Assembly: GCF_000152845.1 (NCBI RefSeq)
Contig: NZ_CH902585.1
Location: forward strand, 13,792-77,791
Source: Roseovarius sp. 217
Lineage (GTDB): Bacteria; Pseudomonadota; Alphaproteobacteria; Rhodobacterales; Rhodobacteraceae
Length of the DNA stretch: 64,000 nt
Direction of reading: 5' to 3'
The notes under the pieces are model-generated. The model made no database searches and was not told the DNA's origin. It saw only the letters and a list, made by a program, of their open reading frames with translations. Position 1 is the stretch's first letter. The number at the start of each line of letters is the position of its first letter. Shown in pieces: positions 15,476 through 24,719 of the stretch. Made by a program: the position numbers and the translations under genes.

Positions 15476-16845
15476 CTCTTAGAGGACGGTTTGTTCGAGC
15501 AACTTTCCTGTCGCTCTTCATGATAGCGATCCTTTTCGTGTTCACCGTGATCTACCAACTGGATGAACGTATTCAAAACATCCAAGTGGCAGAGCAGAGC
15601 GACCCGGTCTGGGTCGCATCTCAGTTGCAGTTCGAACTGCTGCGACTAAAGAATGAACTGGGCAAGTTTGCTCTGGGATACGGGGTGGAAACAGACATTG
15701 GTTTCCGGCTTGATATCGCTTGGAGTCGGGTTTCTGTGCTCAAACAAGGCAGTTTACCGCAGGTAATCGAAACTTTCGATGTTAACGCAGATGTCGTGAG
15801 GGACCTTGAAGCCACCTTTAGACGCATTGAGCCAGCGATTGCGGGTCTTGTTTCAGACAGTTTGAGCATTGAGCAGCGCCGGGCTTCGGTCGAAGAAATT
15901 CTACGCCAACTGGATGGATATGACTTGTCCATACGCGACTTTTTAGTGGAACTCGCACAGGCAAAATCAGCTGTTATGGCTGATGTCAGAACTGGCCTAC
16001 TCTCCCTCTCTCATGCGATCGCCTATCTTGGCGCAACAGTCTTGATCCTTTTGGCCATCTTCGTCTTTATTCTGCTCCTTGACCTCAGTGCTGCCAAACA
16101 AGCGGAAAACAAAATGCGCAAGCTCGCCGATGAAGCGTCATCTGCGGCGCGAATGAAAACGAATTTCATGAGCGTGATCAGCCATGAACTGCGCACGCCG
16201 CTCACCTCCATTCTTGGAGGACTGGCATTGCTTAAGTTCAAGCTGAACAACACTCTCGTCGATGAGACGACGATCAAGCTACTCGACGTTGCGTCTCGAA
16301 ACGGGGATCGACTTCTTGAGCTGATCAACAATATTCTGGACGCTCAAGCCTTGAGTGAGAGCAGAGTTACAGTGGTGCAAAAACCCGTCGATCTGAACGA
16401 AGTTGCGGCCTCAGCTGTTGAAGATTGTGAGGCCTATGCCAATCGGTTTGGCGTCACCTACCGTCTAACAACTGCAACTGAAACCGTTGAGGTGCTCACG
16501 GACAGGGGACGCGTTAGCCAGATATTGATCAACCTAATCTCCAATGCTGCAAAATTCACGCCTTCAGGAGGAAGCGTTGACATTCGGGTGCTGAAGGTTG
16601 GTAAACAAGCCCGGGTTGAAGTCATAGATGAGGGGATCGGAATCCCGCATCATCTACAAGGCTCCATTTTCTCACCGTTCTACCAGGTCAATCCAGGCAC
16701 CACTGGCGCGACCAAGAGCAGTGGCCTCGGATTGAGTATTTCCAAACAGCTGATCGACTTGCTGGATGGAGAAATCGGGTTCAACTCGACACAAGGCCAA
16801 GGCTCAATTTTTTGGATCGAACTGCCTTGGATTTCTCAAGACTAA
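15445..16845 (+). CDS. Membrane sensor histidine kinase
   Basis: 466 residues: TM1 about 19-38, a periplasmic helical region 39-190, TM2 about 191-213, then a HisKA domain with phospho-accepting His247 in SHELRTPL and a HATPase domain with NLISNAAKF, DEGIGIP and GLGLSISKQL. The start overlaps the upstream small periplasmic gene and has AGG five bases before the ATG. No receiver domain is attached and no response regulator gene follows, so its partner is encoded elsewhere. Likely input is the small SUOX-like protein from the same transcript. Confidence 0.92.
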   Translation: MAAQDYFRRIALRGRFVRATFLSLFMIAILFVFTVIYQLDERIQNIQVAEQSDPVWVASQLQFELLRLKNELGKFALGYGVETDIGFRLDIAWSRVSVLKQGSLPQVIETFDVNADVVRDLEATFRRIEPAIAGLVSDSLSIEQRRASVEEILRQLDGYDLSIRDFLVELAQAKSAVMADVRTGLLSLSHAIAYLGATVLILLAIFVFILLLDLSAAKQAENKMRKLADEASSAARMKTNFMSVISHELRTPLTSILGGLALLKFKLNNTLVDETTIKLLDVASRNGDRLLELINNILDAQALSESRVTVVQKPVDLNEVAASAVEDCEAYANRFGVTYRLTTATETVEVLTDRGRVSQILINLISNAAKFTPSGGSVDIRVLKVGKQARVEVIDEGIGIPHHLQGSIFSPFYQVNPGTTGATKSSGLGLSISKQLIDLLDGEIGFNSTQGQGSIFWIELPWISQD

Positions 16846-16867
16846 TCTTGATCATGTAACAGATAGG

Positions 16868-16948
16868 ATGCCGAGGAACCGGACCGTTTACTTTGTCGGA
16901 CTCGTGGTGATTGTCATGTTCATTCTGGGCAACTTCGGCCTGCGCTGA
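16868..16948 (+). CDS. Possible 26-residue membrane peptide
   Basis: A short frame 22 bases after the kinase stop encodes MPRNRTVYFVGLVVIVMFIL plus a few residues: a positively charged N-terminus followed by one hydrophobic span, the shape of a small single-pass protein. AGATAGG directly precedes the ATG. It could be the third member of the sensor operon, but a chance frame cannot be excluded. Confidence 0.35.
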   Translation: MPRNRTVYFVGLVVIVMFILGNFGLR

Positions 16949-16990
16949 ACCACAGGTATCCCTTCCCGTTTCCTGCCTCCTATGGCCGTG

Positions 16991-18016
16991 CTACGCTGCC
17001 TCGCACGCCACCAGCGTCTCGCGCGTGCCTGGCATGCGTTTCAGCGTCCGTTCAATCCTATCACGCCACTTGGGGCCGCGCGCCATTGCGTCAGCATAAG
17101 CGTCCCAGATATCGGACGGGCGATCCTCGGACATGGTTTCGATAATGAACGCGGCCTGCAGGCGGTCCTTTTCGGCCTTGAAAGACTCGGGCCCGTCTTG
17201 GCGACGATCCGCGACGATCAGCTTGTGTATGGCGAATTTTTCGGGGCGTGGAATCTGCACAAGGATTCCATCCCGATAGAGTGCAACGGCGTGGATCGGA
17301 TCCGAGATCAGGTAGTTCAAATGATGCAGGGCCCGCGCCTTGACACCCAGAGCGGGAAGATCTCGAATGCCTTCGTCCGCGTCAAAAGACGGTGTCAGGA
17401 ATTCGATCATCGTGCCTGTCTGTCCGCTTTGCCGCCAGCGCCAGACACTATTGCGGTCAAGACCTTGAACGGGATCAAATTTGAGCGCCGAAAATGTCTG
17501 GGCCAAGGAGGGTTCGACAGTGTCTTGCAAAGCAACCGACAGGCGCTCGAATTGCGCGATGTCCACATCTCCCGTGTTGGCGACGCTGCCAAGGGGGAGG
17601 GTGGTGCCCAGGTCTCCTTCCATCAAACGAAAGGCATTCGTGCCGATCAGAGTGCCGCCCAACCTGAAAGTTCCGACTTTGGCCATAGCAAGCAGCAACC
17701 CGCCTGTGCCGCGATCCACCGGGGTCATGCCCTCGGCGCGCAGCAGACGCGCGAGGCGGCCGCGTTCATGCTTGCGATCCGCCGCCTGTTCGCGCAGTTT
17801 ATTCATGCGGTCCACGCGATTGCGCGTCTCAGTGCAGTCGGGACCAATATACCAGAACTTCACATCGCTGCCGATCTTCTCGGCTGCGTATCAGTAGACC
17901 TTGCCGCCGCGTTCCTTGGTCACGAGCGAGCCGCGAACATTGGCGACCATGTCGTCTTTCAACAGGCGCAAGAGATCACCATAGGCGGAGCGTGCCACTG
18001 AGCTTAGGTTCGCCAT
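16991..18016 (-). pseudogene. GSU2403-type nucleotidyltransferase, interrupted by one TGA
   Basis: The frame from ATG 18016 to 16991 would give 341 residues closely similar along its length to the intact protein at 58673-59689. Codon 42 (17891-17893) is TGA where the intact copy has TGG (KVY-stop-YAA against KAYWYAA). There is no frameshift or other stop. The rest shows the nucleotidyltransferase pattern, with GGTLIGTNAFRL followed by NTGDVDIAQ as the metal-binding Asp pair, and LVRLLRAEGMTP-type sequence before it. A restart at an internal ATG would lose the first ~50 residues. Probably inactive unless the TGA is read through. Confidence 0.85.
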
Positions 18017-18038
18017 GTCAGCCTCCAAGTTACTATTC

Positions 18039-18066
18039 CGGTAAACCAATTCATATTCGTTTACCG
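18039..18066. promoter_or_regulatory. Palindrome upstream of the interrupted nucleotidyltransferase
   Basis: CGGTAAAC (18039-18046) and GTTTACCG (18059-18066) are perfect inverted arms with a 12-base AT-rich spacer, 23 bases before the start codon. The position suits a repressor operator. The paralogous gene at 59689 has its own, different palindrome at a similar place. Confidence 0.5.
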
Positions 18067-18328
18067 AGTGACCACTTTGTCATGCAACATCACTGCATGA
18101 ACGTCCCATCTGAAGCGCACCAGCAGATCACATAAAGTATTTGAGCTGTTCGGCAGACATACCTGCATGACCCCACGCTGTTCGTCCAGCCTCCTGTGCG
18201 ACCCAGACTGGTTAACGCTGTCGCCACGCGAGCCGCTTATCCTGCAGGGGCGATCAGGATCGAGAAATCCAAATCACATGAGACGGCGTACAAAACCAAG
18301 CGTAAAATATACTTGAAAGTGAGTCGTC

Positions 18329-18754
18329 ATGACCATGCTCCAGTATCGTTCAATCAGAAAAGATGCAGAGTTTGCATTCCGCGCTTGTATAACAGGAGTG
18401 ATATACTTCGCAGCGCTGGCATCAGGCACCGTGGCTCAAGATGTGGGAGCGTCCAATTCACAAAGCACCTTGAGCTACGAACAGGCAAATATGCTCACGT
18501 CTGGTCGCGGCTTAACCTTTCCAGGATTGGAGGACCCGGCCTTTGTCAAAGGTGCGACCTTTACACTCAAACACAAAGATCGGCCCCAGACAGTTTTAGA
18601 ATTTTTTGAGGTTCGCCAGGATGGCAAAGTCTGCGTTGATTTTGGGAACATTTCCAATCGTTGCGGCATCTTCCTGAAAGATGACAGTCTGTTTTTTATG
18701 CTGACCAAAGAGAGAGACCGGTTTCCGCTGCACTTAGAATTGAACTTCGATTAG
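18329..18754 (+). CDS. Secreted hypothetical protein
   Basis: 141 residues. An N-terminal region with a hydrophobic core (ACITGVIYFAALASGTVAQ, cleavage near residue 36) suggests export. The mature part contains LSYEQANMLTSGRGLTFPG and KVCVDFGNISNRCGIFL with two Cys that could form a disulfide. No family is recognised; the length and pattern resemble small periplasmic proteins of Rhodobacterales. It lies alone between a pseudogene and an IS6 element. The preceding 18067-18328 shows no gene. Confidence 0.6.
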   Translation: MTMLQYRSIRKDAEFAFRACITGVIYFAALASGTVAQDVGASNSQSTLSYEQANMLTSGRGLTFPGLEDPAFVKGATFTLKHKDRPQTVLEFFEVRQDGKVCVDFGNISNRCGIFLKDDSLFFMLTKERDRFPLHLELNFD

Positions 18755-18796
18755 CCTCGCAACTTCTCAGCTAGGTCTCAGAGTTGACGCCTCGAC

Positions 18797-19606
18797 GGCT
18801 TTGTCAGGTTATTAACGCGCCCAGGCTGCACGCATAGCCATCTTTCATGATCAGCAAAGTTTCACAGCCTCGCCTGAAAGCCTTCCGGTTCCCTCGGTCC
18901 ATCATCTCCTATGCCGTTTGGGCGTACCATCGGTTTGCCCTGAGCCTGCGCGATCTCGAGGATTTGTTGGTCGAACGGGGCGTAAGCGTTTCGTATGAAA
19001 GCATCCGAGTGTGGTGCCAACGGTTCAGAACGCTGATAGCGGCCAAGATCCGTCACAACCGCCCAGTTCCTGCCGACAAATGGCACCTCGATGAGGTCGT
19101 GATTTCAGTTCGAGGGCGAAAACATTGGCTTTGGCGAGCGGTCGACGCCAACGGAGACGTGCTGGAGATCCTGATGCAAAGCCGCAGAAATGCCCATGCT
19201 GCCAAGCGTTTCCTGATGAAGTTGATGAAGCGATGGGGTGTGCCACGCGCGCTCGTGACAGACAAACTGCGCAGTTATGGCGTGGCCGTCCGTGACCTTT
19301 GCCCAAGCGTCGATCATCGTTCCCACAAGGGGTTGAACAACCGATCCGAGGCGTCGCATCGACCCACACGACGAAGAGAAAAGATCATGGGTCGTTTCAA
19401 ATCCCCACACCATGCACAGCGTTTTCTATCCGTCGACGATCAGACTGCCACCATCTTTCGTCCAAAACGCCACCGCCTTTCCGCAGCATCCTACCGCCAA
19501 TCCCGGGCTGACGCGTTCAGCCTGTGGAACAACTATGCGGCCGAAATTGCTGCCTGATCGGGACGCGGATCTTGGTCACGTCGCGACATAACAACCTGAC
19601 AAAGCC
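18797..19606 (+). mobile_element. Complete IS6-family element
   Basis: Bounded by perfect 14-base inverted ends, GGCTTTGTCAGGTT (18797-18810) and AACCTGACAAAGCC (19593-19606), 810 bases in all with one transposase. The eight bases on each side differ (GCCTCGAC and AGTTAGAC), so no target duplication is visible; this suggests later recombination at the element. Its right end lies two bases from the stop codon of the oxidoreductase gene. Confidence 0.9.
18847..19557 (+). CDS. IS6-family transposase
   Basis: 236 residues. Shows YAVWAYHRFALSLRDLEDLL and VSYESIRVWCQRF at the N-terminus, the DDE core with WHLDEVVISVRGRKHWLWRAVD (first Asp), LVTDKLRSY (second Asp) and a conserved NNRSEASHRPTRRRE block with the Glu, then a C-terminal tail SLWNNYAAEIAA. 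Full length for the family. It is the sole gene of the element bounded at 18797 and 19606 and differs clearly from the IS6 copy near 10 kb. Confidence 0.95.
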   Translation: MISKVSQPRLKAFRFPRSIISYAVWAYHRFALSLRDLEDLLVERGVSVSYESIRVWCQRFRTLIAAKIRHNRPVPADKWHLDEVVISVRGRKHWLWRAVDANGDVLEILMQSRRNAHAAKRFLMKLMKRWGVPRALVTDKLRSYGVAVRDLCPSVDHRSHKGLNNRSEASHRPTRRREKIMGRFKSPHHAQRFLSVDDQTATIFRPKRHRLSAASYRQSRADAFSLWNNYAAEIAA

Positions 19607-19608
19607 AG

Positions 19609-21582
19609 TTAGACCTCGAGCCCGGCCAGAAATCCCTCGTAAACTGCTTCTTCTGCGGTGCGTGGTGAGAGGCAGTCTCCAGCGCGCGATATGCGTATGT
19701 TGAGGCCGCTCAATGCGTCCTCGAGGCGGGTGTCAGGCAGATAGGGCCCGGAAACCACTAGATCATCCACGCCATCAAAGAGAATGGGCACACCAGTCAC
19801 GGTGTGGGTGAAATAGGCGGTATCTGCATCCATCCCGAAAGCCCTCGCGTAGGGAATAACCTCGACACCGAGCGCATGCAGCCGGCCCGCCCAGTAATCG
19901 CGCACATAAGTCGGCAGGTTTTGCCCGGCGCAAACCCCATCAACCGCCAAGCGCACGTGGTGCCCTTTGGCCGCCAAATGTGCAGCGGTGCCTATGCCCA
20001 CCCAATCGCAGCGCCAATCCGCAATCACCACTCTCCCGCCAATCTGCGCGTTGCCTTGCAATACCTCTACGGCAAGGACTGGGGACCGATCGTCCTCGAT
20101 TTCGATTTCAAACGGGGCAGGGCGGGCTCCCGTGGCGAGAATGAGCGCGTCCGGTGCTTCGGCCTCGATCATTGCACGATCAACAAACTGGTGCATGCGA
20201 ATATCTACGTTTGCCAAGTTGAGTTCCATTTCAAGATTGGTTAGCAGCCCACCGAACTCGGCTCGCTCTGGTAACCGCTGGGCCAACAGCGCTTGTCCCC
20301 CTAGCTTCGGCGCGGCCTCCATCAAGAGCACACTGTGACCACGCAGTGCTGCGGTGACGGCGGCGCGCATGCCCGCCGGGCCGCCCCCGACCACCATTAT
20401 TCGACCTGGCGTTCGGCTTGGTTCAGCTAAGGCCGGGGCGAAGCGGGCCTCGCGGCCTGAAAGTGGACTCTGAATGCAGGAAATGCCAACGCCCTTATGG
20501 AGATGTCCAATGCAGGCCTGATTACAGCCGATGCAGGCCCTAATCTTCTCGCTTCTCCCAGTTCGGGCCTTGGCAGCCAGTTCCGGGTCGGTGATCATCG
20601 CACGGGTCATACCGCAGATATCAGCATGGTTGGCGGCCAGAACCTGTTCGGCTTCCTGGGGTTGATTGATGCGTCCGGCCACTAGCACTGGCAAGCTGGT
20701 GGCTGTGCGCAGACGTCCGGCGTGAGAGGCTAGGTAGGCCGAAGCGATCTCCATCGGTGGGACCACGTGGATCGAGCCGCCGAGTCCAGCCATGGACCCG
20801 GCGGTAACGTTGAGATAATTGATCGCTCCGGTTTTAGCCAAGTAAGAGCAAGCGGACTCAATCTCGTCAGGCTCAGCGCCATCCACTTCAAAGTCCTCGG
20901 CCGAAATGCGCAGTCCGATGACCATGCCAATCCGTATTTTGCGGCGCACTTCCGCCAAGCTTTCGCACAAAAAGCGCATCCGGTTATCAAGCGTGCCACC
21001 ATAGTCATCGGTGCGCCGATTGACAGCAGGATTTAGAAACTGGGCGAAGAGCAACCCGTGGCTCGCCATCAATTCGACCCCATCATAGCCGGCGTCGGCA
21101 TAGCGCCGAGCACCGGCGCCGATGGCGCTGACCAGTTCTTCTATCAGTTCAGTAGACATCTGCCTTGGTACGGTCTGATAGCGCCGATCGGGCACGGAGG
21201 AGGGAGCATAGGCTACGCCGCGATGGCCCTCGCGCATCCGATGGGAAACCCGTCCAGAATGCGAGAGCTGGCCGATGATGCGCGCGCCATGGCCCTGAAC
21301 CACTTTTGCTAGTCTTGCATAGGCCGGTATGGCGGAGTCTTCCACAAGATGCAGTTCACGCGGTGCGGCAAAGGCGCTCTCGTGAAAGCGCGCTGCTTCA
21401 GTGATAATAAGCCCGGCACCGCCACGCGCACGGGCCTCATGATAGGCCACCAAAGCGTCACCAGGCAGATTGTTTTCCGCCAGAAAGGTTTGGTGCCCTG
21501 TCGATGCAATGCGGTTCCGGATTTCGAAATCCCCTAGCGTCAGCGGGGCGAATAGCCTTGGATAGAAAGGGGCATTGGGCAT
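19609..21582 (-). CDS. OYE-family FMN/FAD/4Fe-4S oxidoreductase
   Basis: 657 residues from the ATG giving MPNAPFYPRLF; longer starts at 21618 or 21687 are possible but overlap the upstream gene. N-terminal TIM barrel of the Old Yellow Enzyme type (IRNRIASTGHQTF, QLSHSGR, HGLLFAQFLNP, DDYGG), a Cys cluster CIGCNQACIGHLHKG...C that binds one 4Fe-4S, and a C-terminal FAD/NAD domain with VVGGGPAGMRAA. The plan matches 2,4-dienoyl-CoA reductase and di/trimethylamine dehydrogenases. As last gene of an operon with CoA ligase, acyl-CoA dehydrogenase and hydratase it may reduce an unsaturated CoA ester or demethylate an amine substrate. Confidence 0.9.
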   Translation of the reverse strand: MPNAPFYPRLFAPLTLGDFEIRNRIASTGHQTFLAENNLPGDALVAYHEARARGGAGLIITEAARFHESAFAAPRELHLVEDSAIPAYARLAKVVQGHGARIIGQLSHSGRVSHRMREGHRGVAYAPSSVPDRRYQTVPRQMSTELIEELVSAIGAGARRYADAGYDGVELMASHGLLFAQFLNPAVNRRTDDYGGTLDNRMRFLCESLAEVRRKIRIGMVIGLRISAEDFEVDGAEPDEIESACSYLAKTGAINYLNVTAGSMAGLGGSIHVVPPMEIASAYLASHAGRLRTATSLPVLVAGRINQPQEAEQVLAANHADICGMTRAMITDPELAAKARTGRSEKIRACIGCNQACIGHLHKGVGISCIQSPLSGREARFAPALAEPSRTPGRIMVVGGGPAGMRAAVTAALRGHSVLLMEAAPKLGGQALLAQRLPERAEFGGLLTNLEMELNLANVDIRMHQFVDRAMIEAEAPDALILATGARPAPFEIEIEDDRSPVLAVEVLQGNAQIGGRVVIADWRCDWVGIGTAAHLAAKGHHVRLAVDGVCAGQNLPTYVRDYWAGRLHALGVEVIPYARAFGMDADTAYFTHTVTGVPILFDGVDDLVVSGPYLPDTRLEDALSGLNIRISRAGDCLSPRTAEEAVYEGFLAGLEV

Positions 21583-21653
21583 TGGGGTCTCAGAATCTGA
21601 ATGACTGAAAAGCAACATGTCGGAACGCAAGTCTTCGGATGGGTTACAGCGGC

Positions 21654-22484
21654 TTAAACGGTCTGAGCAGAGCGCCTCTCGCGCCAAGCGATCGCTGCTT
21701 TCAAGCCTTCCTCCCTGCGGATCCGGTTGAATGCCTCTCGTTCCGGACCACCGTTCGCCTCTATGTAGATATCCAGCTCGAGGGCCTGCCGAAGGGCGGT
21801 ACGCATGCCCATCACTTCGTAGCTGCGATTTATCGCCTGCTTAGACATCCTCACAGAAGCGCCAGAAGCGCTTGACATCGCAGCGGCGAGGTTGCGGGCC
21901 GTATCGTCAAGCGCGGCTTGCGCGACTAAGCGGTTAACCAGGCCGATCTCGTAGGCACGTTGGCTGGTGAGCTTGTCGAGGCCGGTGAGCACAATCTCCT
22001 TCGCCATCTTCGGCCCAGTGAGCCAAGGTAAAAGCAGCGCTACGACACCAGAGCCAAACTTCACTTCTGGTTCACCGAGCATCGCTGTATCGCTCGCAAC
22101 GGTCAGATCGCAGGCCATGGCCAACTCGAAGCCGCCGCCCAGGCAATGGCCGTGCACCGACGCTACAGTGGGCTTGGGGCAATCCCAGAACCTCATGATA
22201 AGATCGAAATCCACCTGAAGGAACTGCCGCCACTGTGCGAGCGTCACATCACCTCGTGCGGCTGATTCCTTGAGGTCGAACCCAGCAGAAAAGGCGCGTC
22301 CGCGTCCTGACAGGAGAATTACGTTTACCTCTGGGTCGGTCTCAGCGAGGTCCAAAGCTAGGTTCAGCTCCGCTAGCATAGTGCTGTTGATTGCGTTCAA
22401 AACTTCGGGGCGGTTAAGACTGATCTCCGCTATATGGTCTCGAACTTCATAAGTAATTGCGTCAAATTTGGTGGCGTCGGTCAA
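21654..22484 (-). CDS. Enoyl-CoA hydratase/isomerase family protein
   Basis: 276 residues of the crotonase fold. Conserved blocks: ISLNRPEVLNAIN, the oxyanion-hole segment RAFSAGFDLKE, HGHCLGGGFELAMACDL, GEPEVKFG, and the C-terminal AFNRIRREEGLKAAI. The first codon is TTG with AAGGA seven bases upstream. The Glu of GEPEVKF is in the usual catalytic region, but substrate cannot be told: hydration, isomerisation or dehydration of a CoA thioester are all possible. It lies between the ABC binding-protein gene and the flavin oxidoreductase in a same-strand operon. Confidence 0.92.
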   Translation of the reverse strand: MTDATKFDAITYEVRDHIAEISLNRPEVLNAINSTMLAELNLALDLAETDPEVNVILLSGRGRAFSAGFDLKESAARGDVTLAQWRQFLQVDFDLIMRFWDCPKPTVASVHGHCLGGGFELAMACDLTVASDTAMLGEPEVKFGSGVVALLLPWLTGPKMAKEIVLTGLDKLTSQRAYEIGLVNRLVAQAALDDTARNLAAAMSSASGASVRMSKQAINRSYEVMGMRTALRQALELDIYIEANGGPEREAFNRIRREEGLKAAIAWRERRSAQTV

Positions 22485-22543
22485 CTGATATTCCTTCTGT
22501 TAGCGGCCCGAGGCCCACTATGCAGGCCCCGGGACATTTGTTG

Positions 22544-23605
22544 TTAACCGAGCAGGAACTTCTGCCAGCGCTCTTCCCAGTCCGTCCAGTAGCGCGCTAC
22601 TTCCTTGTCGTTGAACAAGATGGTGTCCTTGGCATTATCTGGGTGGGTCACCATAAACTTGGCCTGCTGTTCATCCGCAGTTGCAGCTGCTGAGGCGAGT
22701 GACGGACCATAGGTGCCCAACGGCACCAGTCGCTCTTGGGCTTCCTGAGTGATGCAGTAGTTGATGAGTTCCATCGCCACGTCTCGATAAGGCGTCCCTT
22801 TAGGAACAACGTAGGCGTTGCCCCATGCGATTGCGTCCTTGAATGTCATTGATACGGGGCTGCCTTCTGCCATCGCATCGAATATCCGGCCGCTCCAGGC
22901 TAAAGCCATAGTTACCTCCCCGGTCGAGAGCAACTGTGGCGGCTGCGCGCCAGAGTTCCACCACACGGCTATGTGCGGACGGATCTCCTCGAGTTTGGCC
23001 AAAGCCATCTCAATCTTCTCGTCTGTAGCTGGGTATATTTCGTCGCGTGGGACACCAGCTGCTGAAAGTGCAGCCTCGTAGTTATAGTACAATCTGGTAT
23101 ACAGGCTGCGCGGGCCGGGGAAATCCTTGACGTTCCAGAAGTCTTCCCACGATTGGGGCTCTTGGCCTGCGGGGAAGGCATTGGTGTTGAAAGCCAGCAC
23201 AGATGCGCCAGTGCTGGTGTAGACACCGTATTCAGTGCGCCAGCTCGGATCGAGATGATCAGCCTTCACGATCGAGTAATCGATAGGCTCGAGGACCCCT
23301 GCCTCGGAGCCTTGGTAAATGAATTGACCACCCACATTAACCAAGTCCCATTCGACTGCGTTGGCCTCCACCATCGCCTTGATCTTGGCGTAGTTGGTAG
23401 GAGATACGTTCATTATTTCTTGGCCAGTCATCTCGCTGAACGGGGTCATGAAGGCCTTCTCCTCCGTTTCCGACAGCGCGCCGCCGAAAGAGCAGAAGAT
23501 GAATGGTCGGTTTTGAGCCATGGCGCGTTGCGCCTGACCGAGTGAAGTTGCGCTCAGCAGACTCATGGCCGTAGCGGACTTGAGTAATTCTCTTCGATTG
23601 AACAT
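22544..23605 (-). CDS. ABC transporter periplasmic binding protein (polyamine type)
   Basis: 353 residues. The N-terminus MFNRRELLKSATAMSLLS is a signal peptide with a twin-Arg-like start. The mature protein resembles PotD/family 1 binding proteins: FCSFGGALSETEEKAF, EWDLVNVGGQFIYQG, VLAFNTNAFP, WEDFWNVKDFPGPRSL and TGEVTMALAWSGRIFDA. It captures the substrate and hands it to the two permeases upstream. GGAGG lies seven bases before the ATG. Specificity is likely a charged or betaine-like organic compound, inferred from family and from the CoA-metabolism genes alongside. Confidence 0.92.
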   Translation of the reverse strand: MFNRRELLKSATAMSLLSATSLGQAQRAMAQNRPFIFCSFGGALSETEEKAFMTPFSEMTGQEIMNVSPTNYAKIKAMVEANAVEWDLVNVGGQFIYQGSEAGVLEPIDYSIVKADHLDPSWRTEYGVYTSTGASVLAFNTNAFPAGQEPQSWEDFWNVKDFPGPRSLYTRLYYNYEAALSAAGVPRDEIYPATDEKIEMALAKLEEIRPHIAVWWNSGAQPPQLLSTGEVTMALAWSGRIFDAMAEGSPVSMTFKDAIAWGNAYVVPKGTPYRDVAMELINYCITQEAQERLVPLGTYGPSLASAAATADEQQAKFMVTHPDNAKDTILFNDKEVARYWTDWEERWQKFLLG

Positions 23606-23635
23606 AAGTTTTCCTCCTCTGTTCTAATTGACCGC

Positions 23636-24718
23636 CTAGTCCTTTGCCGGAAGCAGGCGGGTGTCCTCCGGTGCCCAAGTGACCCGGATGACAGCCCCAG
23701 GCTGGTGCGCTGGGGATTTCATTGCGCGCAGCCAGCCTTCTTGGCCGTCTGCAAACCGCAATTTCGTGGCGGTAAGCTCGCCCAGATAAACGACCTCTTC
23801 CACCACCACGCGAAGGCTGTTGCCGTCTGTTTGCGAGACGCGCAGCGCTTCGGGCCGTATCAGAAGCTGCGCCTCGCCCGGCGTGTTTTCCGCTTGGCCT
23901 TTCGCCGGGGTGGAGAATGTGCCTTCGTAGCCGCGTATACTGTAGGCGATCCTGTCCTTCTCGACGCCCAGCACTTTCACCGGCAGAAGGTTGGATTCGC
24001 CAAGAAACCGTGCGATGTAGGCGCTGTCAGGTTTCTCGTAGAGCTCGCCAGGCGTGCCAATCTGGACGATCCGACCATTGCGCATAATCGCCACACGGTC
24101 GGACATCACGAGCGCCTCCTCTTGATCGTGCGTCACGTATATAGTTGTGCGCGGCGATTTCGTGTGGAGACGGCGAATTTCGAGCTGAACATGCTTGCGC
24201 AATTGCCGGTCGAGCGCCCCGAGCGGTTCGTCCATCAGCAACAGATCCGGCTCGATGACCATGGCACGCGCCAATGCAACACGCTGTTGCTGACCGCCGG
24301 AAAGCTGATCTATGGCGCGCTCGCCGTAGCCGCCGAGTTGGACCATCTCGAGCGCTTCGTTGACTTGCCGCTGGAGTGCCATGCCCTTCACACCGCGGAC
24401 TTTTAGGCCGTAGGCTACGTTTTCCGCCACACTCATGTGCGGGAAGAGTGCGTAGTTCTGGAACACCATGCCGATGTTGCGCGCGCGCGGGGGAAGGGCC
24501 GTGACATCCTGTCCGCCCAAAATCAGGCGACCGTCGTCTGGATCAAGGAAGCCGGCGACGATATTGAGCAGCGTCGTCTTGCCAGAGCCGCTCGGTCCAA
24601 GAAGGGTAAGGAACTCCCCTGGTTTGATCTCTAGATTGAGCGGGCGAAGGGCCTTTACCTCTCCGAAAGATTTGCAGATTTGCTCGAACCTGACCCCATG
24701 TGTCTCTTTGACGGCCAT
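23636..24718 (-). CDS. ABC transporter ATP-binding protein (PotA-like)
   Basis: 360 residues. Walker A GPSGSGKTT, Q-loop VFQNYALFPH, signature LSGGQQQRVALARAM, Walker B LLLMDEPLGALD and switch THDQEEAL are all present in the first 240 residues; the C-terminal third is a TOBE domain. It drives the importer from the cytoplasmic side. The start ATG has GGGAG eight bases upstream and follows the permease stop by one base. Confidence 0.95.
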   Translation of the reverse strand: MAVKETHGVRFEQICKSFGEVKALRPLNLEIKPGEFLTLLGPSGSGKTTLLNIVAGFLDPDDGRLILGGQDVTALPPRARNIGMVFQNYALFPHMSVAENVAYGLKVRGVKGMALQRQVNEALEMVQLGGYGERAIDQLSGGQQQRVALARAMVIEPDLLLMDEPLGALDRQLRKHVQLEIRRLHTKSPRTTIYVTHDQEEALVMSDRVAIMRNGRIVQIGTPGELYEKPDSAYIARFLGESNLLPVKVLGVEKDRIAYSIRGYEGTFSTPAKGQAENTPGEAQLLIRPEALRVSQTDGNSLRVVVEEVVYLGELTATKLRFADGQEGWLRAMKSPAHQPGAVIRVTWAPEDTRLLPAKD

Positions 24719-24719
24719 C

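Noticed and set aside
17891..17893. TGA as a selenocysteine codon
   Set aside because: The paralogue has Trp, not Cys, at this place and there is no evidence of a selenocysteine insertion element.
18789..19614. Eight-base target duplication around the complete IS6
   Set aside because: Flanks GCCTCGAC and AGTTAGAC differ; a simple recent insertion is not supported.
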